Part shown: positions 35,352 to 44,020 of the stretch, piece by piece
Layout of the letters: each line of letters starts with the position of its first letter
How positions within the stretch are numbered: the stretch's first letter is position 1
Assembly (NCBI RefSeq): GCF_000190575.1
Contig: NC_015164.1
Location: forward strand, 1,860,001 to 1,924,000
DNA: 64,000 nucleotides
DNA from: Phocaeicola salanitronis DSM 18170
GTDB lineage: Bacteria > Bacteroidota > Bacteroidia > Bacteroidales > Bacteroidaceae
Direction: 5' to 3'
Notes under the pieces: model-generated
The model's database searches: none
Told to the model about the DNA's origin: nothing
Seen by the model: only the letters and a program-made list of their open reading frames with translations
Translations under genes and position numbers: made by a program

Positions 35352-36717
35352 AAGCTTTCCGTTTCTCATGCTGTTCTTTGCCGTACATCAATGTCTCAAA
35401 TAACAATTCAGCCAAGTGTTTCCCTCCTCTGAAATTAATATGGGTATAATCGTAATTCGCCTGTTGCGGCTTGCTTTCCACCATCTTCACAATGCTGCCT
35501 TCTCCCCCCATCGCTTCGTAAAGATTCCAAAAAGCGATATGCGTCTCGGCAGCCAGTGCCTGCTGATAGCGCACCAGGTTCTTGACACCCGGCATCGTAC
35601 GCAACTTGCCTGTCTCATCCTTCGACTCACGGTCTCCGATGCTGACCAGCAAGAAGGAAGCTTGCGGGAATGCCTCTTTCAAACGGTTGATTACCTTCAC
35701 CATTTCGGAAGTGTAATAGCGGTAATTCGTTATACCTTCCGATGCCACATTCAAACCGTATTGCAAGACAATCAAATCGTATGTACGGAGCCGGTTATAC
35801 GCCCGCAACATCGGCATCGGCACACCGCCCAACTGCTGCCCGCTGCTGCCCCGGGTACTGAAGTTGTCAACCACAATGCCCGAAGAAGGATCCATGGTCA
35901 CACCGTAACAGATAGCAGTAGAATCTGTATGTTCCACTCTCCATTCGACACTACGTATATCCTCCTGCACCGTAGCTGCCTGTAACAGGCTGTCGCCGGC
36001 AAAAGCATACGAAACCGTATCCGCTCCCTGATTGAGTACAGCCGAAAGCCGGATGGAGTCGAGCGAAACAAAATAGAAGGAAGACGCCTCGCACGCTCCC
36101 AGATGGTCAGCGTATGTACCCAAACCTTTCAACGAAACACGGGCACCCGGCGAAGGATAATAATAATGATTGGACAAATCCTGCAAACGGCGGTTAAAGC
36201 CCACCGAATCAGTAACCGAATGGGTCTTCCAACCGCTGAACGTATGTTTAACCGTGGGGCGGAATCCTGCCACACGGGAAGTAACCGGGACATAACCGAC
36301 ACCACAACCGCCGAAACGCGACTGAAGCATGGCACGCAAATCGGCAGTGAGAATGTCTCCTTCGATAAACGAATCTCCGAAATAAGCAATACGCACGGGA
36401 CGGTGAAGCGTCGGACAAGCCGACAAAGCTTCGTAGAAATGCGACATCCCCCGCATCGTAGAATCGGCATAGTCTTCGATGCAAGTCATTCCGGTCTTGC
36501 ACGTATCGACAAAGGCAGGCTTCACCACCGGAGGCAACACCAAAGAATCAGAGTCTGCCAGCACCTCCTCCACAGGGTCGGGGCGCAAGTCGGACAGTAA
36601 ATCAACTTTGCGCAACGTATATCCCCCAATCTTCAAGACAGGCAGGAAATACATCGCCAACAAACCTCCTGCAACCAGCAAAGCAAAGAGAAACGTGGAT
36701 GTAACTTTATTTTTCAT
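35338..36717 (-). CDS. SGNH/GDSL hydrolase-like protein (acylation cassette, proximal)
   Basis: The product has 459 residues from the ATG at 36717, chosen because a TATCTTTG promoter box lies 25 bp upstream; a longer frame to 36798 crosses it. An N-terminal membrane anchor (STFLFALLVAGGLLAMYFLPVL) is followed by RIAYFGDSFIEGDILTADLR (GDSF block), a long middle region (about 160-300) without recognisable motifs, IVLQYGLNVASEG (Asn block) and YDYTHINFRGGKHLAELL (His block). It is larger than its partner and carries an insertion that may bind glycan. It is probably anchored in the inner membrane facing the periplasm. Confidence 0.85.
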   Translation of the reverse strand: MKNKVTSTFLFALLVAGGLLAMYFLPVLKIGGYTLRKVDLLSDLRPDPVEEVLADSDSLVLPPVVKPAFVDTCKTGMTCIEDYADSTMRGMSHFYEALSACPTLHRPVRIAYFGDSFIEGDILTADLRAMLQSRFGGCGVGYVPVTSRVAGFRPTVKHTFSGWKTHSVTDSVGFNRRLQDLSNHYYYPSPGARVSLKGLGTYADHLGACEASSFYFVSLDSIRLSAVLNQGADTVSYAFAGDSLLQAATVQEDIRSVEWRVEHTDSTAICYGVTMDPSSGIVVDNFSTRGSSGQQLGGVPMPMLRAYNRLRTYDLIVLQYGLNVASEGITNYRYYTSEMVKVINRLKEAFPQASFLLVSIGDRESKDETGKLRTMPGVKNLVRYQQALAAETHIAFWNLYEAMGGEGSIVKMVESKPQQANYDYTHINFRGGKHLAELLFETLMYGKEQHEKRKAYENE

Positions 36718-36741
36718 CGTTCTCACACTAAAAAAACGGCA

Positions 36742-36749
36742 CAAAGATA
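36742..36749 (-). promoter_or_regulatory. -7 promoter element of acylation cassette
   Basis: The minus strand reads TATCTTTG, 25 bp before the ATG at 36717. Confidence 0.65.
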
Positions 36750-36786
36750 ACAGATTTTCGACATACGCCACACACGTACCAAATAA

Positions 36787-36825
36787 AAAAACTTCCAAAG
36801 CTCCTTACGGGCTTTGGAAGTTTTT
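36787..36825 (-). terminator. terminator after lpxA-like gene
   Basis: AAAAACTTCCAAAGC (36787-36801) pairs perfectly with 36811-36825, with T-rich flanks on both strands. It separates the efflux/lpxA-like operon from the acylation cassette promoter. Confidence 0.85.
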
Positions 36826-36851
36826 ATGCTTATCTCAACAAGAGATACAAA

Positions 36852-37619
36852 TCAATGAATGATACCCAGCTTGGAAGATTCCACAAACTTGATAATGTTT
36901 TCAATCTCAGGACTGTTCGGAATCTGCTCCCTGATACGGATCAGCGCATCGTGCTGTGAGGTATTTGCCTTGTACAAAATACGGTATGCCTGCGCAATGT
37001 GCTTGACTAAGGTCTCAGAGAATCCTGCACGCTCCAGCACAAGCGTACTGATGCTGTAGAACTCAATCGGTTCGTGCGCTGCCACGATATAAGGAGGTAT
37101 ATCCTTTACGAAACGGCAACCTCCTTGCACCACCGAATAACTTCCCAGCCGCGTATTTCCCTGCATCAGCACATTCGATGTCAGGATAGAGCAATCGAAA
37201 ACGATGCAGTTTCCTGAAATTTGCGAACCGTTTCCGATAATGCACCGGTTGCCCACTGTCACATCATGCGACAAACGTGCACCGGTCATGATAAAATTAC
37301 CATTACCCACCGATGTTTCATGGTCGGCATGTGTAGCACGGATAATCACGGCATTCTCACGAATCACATTATTGTCTCCGATGCGTGCAATGGTATCTTC
37401 TCCTGTATAGGCAAAGTCTTGCGGAACAGCTGCAATCACTGCTCCTTGGCAGACCTTGTTACCGTTACCCATACGTGTACCGCTCATCAGGCTTGCGTAA
37501 GGCATAATCTCATTGTCATCCCCTATCTCGACATTCTTATCGATATAGGCAAACGGATGAACCGTAACATTGTTGCCAATCTTTGCAGACGGGTCAACAT
37601 AAGCTAAAGGACTGATCAT
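36852..37619 (-). CDS. lpxA: LpxA-like UDP-GlcNAc O-acyltransferase
   Basis: This 255-residue left-handed beta-helix protein has hexapeptide repeats (HPFAYIDKNVEIGDDNEI) and a C-terminal helical domain (LERAGFSETLVKHIAQAYRILYK), the layout of LpxA, which starts lipid A synthesis by acylating UDP-GlcNAc. The catalytic His aligns as His118 in LSHDVTVGNRC. However, the VHQF region of the E. coli enzyme is replaced here by SILTSNVLMQGN, and there is no lpxC/fabZ or lpxD gene beside it. It follows the efflux outer-membrane gene by 28 bp. It may therefore be a paralogue with altered acyl or sugar choice rather than the housekeeping enzyme. Confidence 0.8.
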   Translation of the reverse strand: MISPLAYVDPSAKIGNNVTVHPFAYIDKNVEIGDDNEIMPYASLMSGTRMGNGNKVCQGAVIAAVPQDFAYTGEDTIARIGDNNVIRENAVIIRATHADHETSVGNGNFIMTGARLSHDVTVGNRCIIGNGSQISGNCIVFDCSILTSNVLMQGNTRLGSYSVVQGGCRFVKDIPPYIVAAHEPIEFYSISTLVLERAGFSETLVKHIAQAYRILYKANTSQHDALIRIREQIPNSPEIENIIKFVESSKLGIIH

Positions 37620-37647
37620 AGTTGCTTTATTTTAAGGTTAATAAATC

Positions 37648-39033
37648 TCATTCTCTACCTCCGCCCAGTGCACTATACAAAGAAACGACTGCCTGTATGC
37701 GCTGCATATTGTCCGAAACTTCAGTCAATTGAGCGCTCAGCAGGTTCTGCTGTGCCGTCAGGATTTCCAGGTATGTGGCATCACCACTTTGGAACAATGC
37801 TTTGGTATAAGTAACCGCCTTGTCCAACTGGTCTACCTGCTGACGGTCGTGTTCCAGTTTCTTGTCCTGTGTATCATAGAGGCGCAAGGCATTGCTGACT
37901 TCCTCTCCGGCTTCCAGAATGGTCTGCTGGTAATTCATACGTGCAATCTCTTCTTCAGCTTTCGAAACCTTTAAGTTAGCCACTAATTTGCCATTGTTAA
38001 AGATAGGTTGTGCCAATGAAGCCAATGCCTGAAACATGAACTCAGCCGGATTGGCAACCGAAATGTTCGACCCGTTCGTCCAACCTGCCGTAGCCGTAAT
38101 GTTCAATCCCGGATAAAACGCAGCACGCGCCTGATTGGTTGTATAATATGCACTTGCCAAAGTCATCTCGGCTATCTTAACATCGGGACGGTTTTCCAAC
38201 AATTGCAAAGGAACGCCTACCGTCAAATCTTCCGGCATCACCTGCTCATCCAAAGTATTGCGGTCAATCGGTTGAGGAGTCTTTGCCAACAGCACGCAAA
38301 GCGAGTTCTCAGTTTCACGCACCTGACGCTGCAAGTCCAGCAACGAAGCCTGTACCTGATGGTAAGCGGCACGCATCTGGGCTACAGCAGCCTCGGTAGT
38401 CATTCCGGCAATTTTCATCGCTTCCATCGTGCGTACGTTTTCCTTATAGATGTCTACAGTCTGGCTTGTAATCTCTACCTGACGGTCGAGCATCAACAAA
38501 GAATAATACGTATTCGCAATGCCGCAAATGATTTGCGAACGTGTAGCTTGTTCAGAATATTGGCTCTGAAGATAAGCCACCTTCTGCCCGCGTTTCGTAT
38601 TCAGAATCTTACCGAAGAAATCAAGTTCCCAACTGGCTGCAACCGGCAGCGTATAAGCCTTTACATAATTTCCTCCATCCATGCTGGTTGCAGTACCTTG
38701 AGGAGCCAGATTGATGGAAGGGAGATAAGACAACTTGGCAGCAGTCAGCATGACTTTCGCTTCTTCCACCCGAAGGGCGGCAGCCTGCAAATCCACATTG
38801 TTCGCCAATCCCTCTTCAATAAGCGCCTGCAGTTTGGCATCGCGGAAAACTTCTTGCCAAGGCAGGTTTCCCATATTTGTCGTATCGGTTGTTGCCAACG
38901 TATCCGTAGGCGAAACCGGGTCACGGTAGATGCCCGAAGCATCTATCGTTTCCGGACGGTCATACGATTTATAAATGTGGCAGCTGCTCATCATAGCAGC
39001 TACGCACACAATTCCTATTATTTGTTTCTTCAT
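37648..39033 (-). CDS. RND efflux outer-membrane lipoprotein (TolC/OprM-like)
   Basis: The product has 461 residues from MKKQIIGIVCVAAMMSSC, a lipoprotein signal. Two OEP repeats make the barrel and alpha-tunnel: the first with LPWQEVFRDAKLQALIEEGLANNVDLQAAALRVEEAKVML, the second with LLENRPDVKIAEMTLASAYYTTNQARAAFYPGLNITATAG. It is the exit duct of the tripartite pump whose permease and adaptor genes precede it. Its start overlaps the region just before the permease stop (39041), so translation is probably coupled. Its length is normal for NodT-type proteins. Confidence 0.93.
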   Translation of the reverse strand: MKKQIIGIVCVAAMMSSCHIYKSYDRPETIDASGIYRDPVSPTDTLATTDTTNMGNLPWQEVFRDAKLQALIEEGLANNVDLQAAALRVEEAKVMLTAAKLSYLPSINLAPQGTATSMDGGNYVKAYTLPVAASWELDFFGKILNTKRGQKVAYLQSQYSEQATRSQIICGIANTYYSLLMLDRQVEITSQTVDIYKENVRTMEAMKIAGMTTEAAVAQMRAAYHQVQASLLDLQRQVRETENSLCVLLAKTPQPIDRNTLDEQVMPEDLTVGVPLQLLENRPDVKIAEMTLASAYYTTNQARAAFYPGLNITATAGWTNGSNISVANPAEFMFQALASLAQPIFNNGKLVANLKVSKAEEEIARMNYQQTILEAGEEVSNALRLYDTQDKKLEHDRQQVDQLDKAVTYTKALFQSGDATYLEILTAQQNLLSAQLTEVSDNMQRIQAVVSLYSALGGGRE

Positions 39034-39040
39034 TATCATC

Positions 39041-42000
39041 TTATCGTTTAGTAGGAGTATACTGTTCAATTTCAGATTCCACTTCGCTTTCGTCCAAGCT
39101 ATCCCATTCCATCGGTTTAACTTTCTCTTGCAACCATTGGAACGTCACGAACAAAATCGGAACGATGAAAATCTGGAAAATCATACCAATCAACATACCG
39201 CCGATAGCCGAAGCACCCAATGTACGGTTACCGTGGGCACCTACACCGAAGGCGAACATCAACGGGAGCAAACCGATAATCATTGCCAAAGAAGTCATCA
39301 GAATCGGTCGCAGACGGGCGGAAGCACCCAAGACAGCTGCCCAAGATATACTCATACCCTGCTTACGACGGTCGAGCGCGAACTCTACAATCAAGATGGC
39401 ATTCTTTGCCAACAGACCCATCAACATAATCAACGCAATCTGCATATAAATATCGTTCGACATAGTTCCCAATACCATCTTCAATGCCGGAATACTGCCC
39501 AATGCCGAGAAACCGTTGACAAACAGGAAGCTTCCCAACAAACCGCAAGGTATTGACAACAATACTGCCAAAGGCAACAGGTAACTTTCATACTGTGCAC
39601 TCAGCAACAGGTAAACGAATACCAGACAGAGCACAAAGATAATTCCTGTCGTATTGGTGGTCTGTGCCTCTTCACGCGCCATACCTCCCAATTCGTAACC
39701 GAAACCGGCAGGCAAGTTATCGTTTGCTACTTCAGCAATCGCTTGCAATGCCTGACCCGAAGAATAACCGGCTGCCGGAGAAACCATCACCTGAATAGAA
39801 GTATACAGGTTGAAACGGCTGATGACATCCGGACCGTAAATCTTCTTCAGCGATACGAACTGCGAAATAGGAGCCATCTCGCCGTCACTGCCACGCACCT
39901 TGATTCCGTTCAACGACTCCAAGTTCTTTGTAGCATCGGGTTCTGCCTGAATCATCACACGGTACATCTTACCGAAGCTGTTGAAGTTAGATGCGTAGAT
40001 ACCACCGAAGTAGCCCTGCATGGTTGTCAAAATATCGCTCGGACTAATACCCGCCTTCTTACAAGCTGCCGCATCAATATCCAACTGATATTGCGGGAAG
40101 CTCGGGTTAAAGTTGGTAGAAGCCGAATTGATTTCCGGACGCTCCTGCAAAGCGGCAATATAGTCGTTTACCACCTGGAAGAAGTGATCCAGACTACCAC
40201 CGGTCTTATCCTGCATGTTCAACTCGATATCGGTTGAAATAGAATAACCCGGAATCATCGGAGGTGCAAAGAACAGTACTTGCGCATCCTTGAAGAGTTT
40301 CTGTGAACGCATGAACAACGTAGCGACCACAATATCTGAACTTTGCTGCGTAGAACGTTCCTCCCAGTCTTTCAGCTTGATGATAATAGAACCGTAAGAA
40401 GGTCCCTGACCGCTACCGATAAAGCTGAAACCGGAAATCACCGTACGTGACTGAACGGCAGGTTCGGCAGCTATCAGGCTGTCCACCTGTGCCAATACTT
40501 CACGTGCACGTTCCTGAGAAGTGCCGGGAGGCAAAGTCACAGAACCCATAATGGTACCCGTATCTTCATTCGGCACCATACCGGTAGGTGTAATGCTCAT
40601 GAATACGACCAAAAGCACAATCGCTCCGGCAACCATACCCATTGACAGCCAGCGTTTGTGAATAAAGAATACAACACGTTTCTTATATTTTGCCAGCAAC
40701 GAATTATACGACTTGTTGAACGAGTTCTTGAACTTGTCGGTAGTCATACCGGCAAAAGCCAAGACACTGATAATAATCATCACGATACAGAGCACCGGAT
40801 GTTCTCCAAAACTGAACAAGCCGAAAATCATACCCAAAATAGCAACGATTGTAAAGAGAATGACAATCTTCGGGTTCATCCACTTACCAAGAGCGTCTGT
40901 ATACCGTGCCACGAGAATCTTACGCGATTCCTTATAAGCCGTACCCATACGTTCTTTCAACGTAGTTTCCGTAGTATGCGGTTTCAAGAACAAGGCACAC
41001 AACGCCGGAGAAAGTGTCAACGCATTCAATGCCGAGAAACCGATGGCAATTGCCATGGTCAGACCGAACTGCTGATAGAAGGTACCTGCCGTACCACTCA
41101 TGAAACTTACCGGAATGAACACAGACATCATCACCAACGTAATGGAAACGATGGCGCTGCCCAATTCGCTCATGGCATCGATAGATGCCTCACGCGTTGA
41201 CTTATACCCCTGGTCCAACTTGGCGTGGACACCCTCGACGACGACTATGGCATCGTCGACGACTATCGCAATCGCAAGCACCATAGCCGACAAGGTCAGC
41301 AAGTTGATACTGAAGCCGATAATCTTCAAGGCAAAGAAAGTGGCAATCAAAGCTACCGGAATGGCAATCGCCGGAATCAACGTAGAACGCATATCCTGCA
41401 AGAAGATATATACTACGATAAACACCAGGATAAATGCTTCAATCAACGTCTTGACAACCTCGTGAATAGAAGCGAACAAGAAGTCGTTGGCACTCTGTGC
41501 AATGTTGATACCCAAGCCTTCGGGAAGATTCTTTTCATATTCGGCAAGCACTTTTTCCAAGTTAGCAATGGTTTCCGTCGCATTGGTTCCTGCCATCTGA
41601 TAGACGATACAAGATACAGCCTTATGACCGTTTACCGTATTGTTGAAGTTGTAAGTCAAACGGCCCAATTCCATTTCGGCTACATCTTTCAAGCGAAGCA
41701 ATTCACCGTTCGGCAAAGACTTGATGACAATATCGCCGAATTCTGTTTCGCTCGACAAACGTCCTTTATAACGGATGGTATATTGGAACGACTGGTTACC
41801 GCGTTCACCGAACTGTCCCGGAGCAGCTTCCACGTTCTGTTCTGCCAATACCCCCGTAATGTCACTCGGTACCAACTTATACTGCGCCATCACATCCGGT
41901 TTCAACCAGATACGCATGGAGTAGTCGGTACCCATCACATTGGCATCACCCACACCGCTTACACGCTTGATTTCCGGAATCAAGTTGATACTTGCGTAGT

Positions 42001-42469
42001 TTTCGAGGAACTCGATGTTGTATTTGTCTTCCTTATCATAGATAGAGAAAATCATCAACATAGAGGTCTGACGCTTCATGGTGGTCACACCGACCTGTGT
42101 TACTTCAGCAGGCAACAGACCTTGAGCCTGAGTCACACGGTTCTGCACATTGACCTGCGCCATATCGGGGTCAGTTCCTTGATTAAAATACACTGTGATA
42201 CGTGCCGAGCCGTTATTGGTAGCGGTAGACTGCATGTACATCATGTTTTCCACACCATTGATCTGGTCCTCCAACGGAGAAATCACAGAGTTCAATACAG
42301 CCTGCGCATTGGCACCTGTATAGGTCGCACTAACCGAAACGGTAGGCGGCGCAATGTCCGGATATTGGGTAATTGGCAAAGTAGCCAAACCGATAAAACC
42401 CAAGATTACCAACAAAATTGAGATAACGGTTGATAATACCGGACGGTTAATAAATTTATCTAGTTTCAT
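39041..42469 (-). CDS. RND multidrug efflux permease (HAE1/AcrB type)
   Basis: This 1142-residue inner-membrane permease has the proton-relay Asp pair in transmembrane helix 4 (VLAIAIVVDDAIVVVEG) and the Lys in LLAKNAILIVEFALDRR. The periplasmic porter and docking domains are complete, and the N-terminus FINRPVLSTVISILLVILGFIGL is standard. AcrB-type proteins are about 1050 residues; the excess lies between helix 6 and helix 7, where an additional hydrophobic pair (IVILFTIVAILGMIFGLFSF and VLCIVMIIISVLAFAGM) precedes the usual helix 7. It exports drugs, bile salts or similar compounds. It is the middle gene of an adaptor-permease-duct operon. Confidence 0.95.
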   Translation of the reverse strand: MKLDKFINRPVLSTVISILLVILGFIGLATLPITQYPDIAPPTVSVSATYTGANAQAVLNSVISPLEDQINGVENMMYMQSTATNNGSARITVYFNQGTDPDMAQVNVQNRVTQAQGLLPAEVTQVGVTTMKRQTSMLMIFSIYDKEDKYNIEFLENYASINLIPEIKRVSGVGDANVMGTDYSMRIWLKPDVMAQYKLVPSDITGVLAEQNVEAAPGQFGERGNQSFQYTIRYKGRLSSETEFGDIVIKSLPNGELLRLKDVAEMELGRLTYNFNNTVNGHKAVSCIVYQMAGTNATETIANLEKVLAEYEKNLPEGLGINIAQSANDFLFASIHEVVKTLIEAFILVFIVVYIFLQDMRSTLIPAIAIPVALIATFFALKIIGFSINLLTLSAMVLAIAIVVDDAIVVVEGVHAKLDQGYKSTREASIDAMSELGSAIVSITLVMMSVFIPVSFMSGTAGTFYQQFGLTMAIAIGFSALNALTLSPALCALFLKPHTTETTLKERMGTAYKESRKILVARYTDALGKWMNPKIVILFTIVAILGMIFGLFSFGEHPVLCIVMIIISVLAFAGMTTDKFKNSFNKSYNSLLAKYKKRVVFFIHKRWLSMGMVAGAIVLLVVFMSITPTGMVPNEDTGTIMGSVTLPPGTSQERAREVLAQVDSLIAAEPAVQSRTVISGFSFIGSGQGPSYGSIIIKLKDWEERSTQQSSDIVVATLFMRSQKLFKDAQVLFFAPPMIPGYSISTDIELNMQDKTGGSLDHFFQVVNDYIAALQERPEINSASTNFNPSFPQYQLDIDAAACKKAGISPSDILTTMQGYFGGIYASNFNSFGKMYRVMIQAEPDATKNLESLNGIKVRGSDGEMAPISQFVSLKKIYGPDVISRFNLYTSIQVMVSPAAGYSSGQALQAIAEVANDNLPAGFGYELGGMAREEAQTTNTTGIIFVLCLVFVYLLLSAQYESYLLPLAVLLSIPCGLLGSFLFVNGFSALGSIPALKMVLGTMSNDIYMQIALIMLMGLLAKNAILIVEFALDRRKQGMSISWAAVLGASARLRPILMTSLAMIIGLLPLMFAFGVGAHGNRTLGASAIGGMLIGMIFQIFIVPILFVTFQWLQEKVKPMEWDSLDESEVESEIEQYTPTKR

Positions 42470-42510
42470 TCTATACCTTATATATTATATAACGATATTT
42501 ACGTATTGAA

Positions 42511-43716
42511 TCAATTAAAAGCTGTAGCCAGATTGCCTTCTCTCTGGTCTTTCAAAGCCTGCTGATACTTGGCTTCTCTCTGGGCAGGGGTAATCGGAGT
42601 AATCTTCATACCGTCGCTCAAACGGGTTACACCTTCTACGGCAATCTTATCGCCCGACTTCAAACCGTCAAGCACAATGTAGTTCTTGCCGTCGTTCAAG
42701 TTCGAGATTTGGATTTCCGTATACTTCACTGTGCTGTCCGGTTGCAATACGTAAACGAACTTCTTGTCCTGGATGTCTACCGTAGCCGACTGCGGAACCA
42801 ACAATACATTTTCCATTGTATAAGGGAAGATAATGTTCGCCATACCTCCGCTTCGCAAGATATTCTGCTTATTGGGGAAAATGGCACGCATGCTTACCGA
42901 ACCGGTTTCCTGGTCGATAACACCGCTCACGGCATCAATCTTTCCTTTTTCTGCATAAACGCTTCCATCAGAAAGTTCCAGCTGCACTTCCGGCATCTTC
43001 TCCAATTGCTCTTTCAGTGTACCTCCTGCCTTGGTCAGGTTCAACAGTTCCTTTTCGGTCAGCGAGAAATACACATACATGTCCCCGATTTGAGAAACCG
43101 TTGTCAAAGGATCAGCTACCGACGGGCTTACCAGCGCACCTATACGGTAGGGGAACGTACCGATAACGCCGTCCGAAGGGCTAGTCACCGTACAGAATCC
43201 CAAATTCTGCTTGGCAGCAGTATACGAAGCCTCAGCCTGTGCCAGACTTGCCTTAGCAGTCAACAGGTTGTTGACGGCAGTCTGATATTCAAAATCACTG
43301 ATGATTTTCTGTTCGTGAAGCATCTTTTTGTTCACTTCCGTTTCCGAAACAGTCTTCAGATTTGCTTTCGCAGACTCAACCCCCGCCTTAGCCTGATCAA
43401 ACGCTGCTTGATATTGTGTGGGGTCAATTTGGAACAACGCTTGTCCCTTATGAACGGTAGCACCTTCGTCTACACACAATTTCACGATAAATCCCGACAC
43501 TTGCGGACGGATTTCAATATCCTGCAAACCTTTGATTGTTGCCGGATACTTTGTCACCTGATTACTGGAAGTAGAAGTCACCTCCTGTACTGTGAACTCG
43601 TCATCACCCATTTTACCGCCTTGGCTGCTACATGCAGTCAATGCCGATATGCCCAATGCCAAAAGGGCTATCCGGCTAGAAGAAAAACTTCTGTTTTTTT
43701 TCATGCTCATATTCAT
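42511..43716 (-). CDS. RND efflux periplasmic adaptor
   Basis: The product has 401 residues with lipoprotein signal SRIALLALGISALTACSS; a start at the fifth codon (MKKNRSF) is also possible. The membrane-fusion layout is clear: the lipoyl half IRPQVSGFIVKLCVDEGATVHKGQALFQID, a helical hairpin (about 100-165, FDQAKAGVESAKANLKTVSETEVNKK), the second lipoyl half LGFCTVTSPSDGVIGTFPYRIGALVSP, then beta-barrel and membrane-proximal domains. It links the permease to the outer-membrane duct. It is the first gene of the operon, with its promoter at 43796-43803. No regulator gene is adjacent. Confidence 0.95.
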   Translation of the reverse strand: MNMSMKKNRSFSSSRIALLALGISALTACSSQGGKMGDDEFTVQEVTSTSSNQVTKYPATIKGLQDIEIRPQVSGFIVKLCVDEGATVHKGQALFQIDPTQYQAAFDQAKAGVESAKANLKTVSETEVNKKMLHEQKIISDFEYQTAVNNLLTAKASLAQAEASYTAAKQNLGFCTVTSPSDGVIGTFPYRIGALVSPSVADPLTTVSQIGDMYVYFSLTEKELLNLTKAGGTLKEQLEKMPEVQLELSDGSVYAEKGKIDAVSGVIDQETGSVSMRAIFPNKQNILRSGGMANIIFPYTMENVLLVPQSATVDIQDKKFVYVLQPDSTVKYTEIQISNLNDGKNYIVLDGLKSGDKIAVEGVTRLSDGMKITPITPAQREAKYQQALKDQREGNLATAFN

Positions 43717-43795
43717 AAATATAACTGTTAGTGTTTCTTATTTTTATTTTGCTGCCTATGAAATACTTTCTCAAACGCACTCGTTTTTAGCAGTG

Positions 43796-43803
43796 CAAAG
43801 ATA
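43796..43803 (-). promoter_or_regulatory. -7 promoter element of efflux operon
   Basis: The minus strand reads TATCTTTG, about 80 bp before the adaptor ATG. The 305-bp space to the malic enzyme gene is AT-rich and otherwise shows only the promoter of that gene. Confidence 0.6.
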
Positions 43804-43981
43804 GAAAAAACTCTCTATACAAAGATAGGTGTTTAACTAAGAATAACCATAAAACAAGGAAGTTATTACATTTAGTCCTAAATATCCGACCAAATGACAA
43901 ATTCTATCGACTAAAAAATGTTTCAATTCTATAATTTAGAGTTTTTAAAGCCAAAATATCGTGCATTTGTCATTTTATTCT

Positions 43982-43989
43982 TACTTTTG
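43982..43989 (+). promoter_or_regulatory. -7 promoter element of malic enzyme gene
   Basis: TACTTTTG (TAnnTTTG) lies 31 bp before the ATG at 44021. Confidence 0.6.
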
Positions 43990-44020
43990 CGCTACACATT
44001 AACGATAAATCTATAAGAAA

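Noticed and set aside
41225..42421. 398-codon open frame on the plus strand
   Set aside because: It is antisense to the RND permease and shows no protein-like motif pattern.
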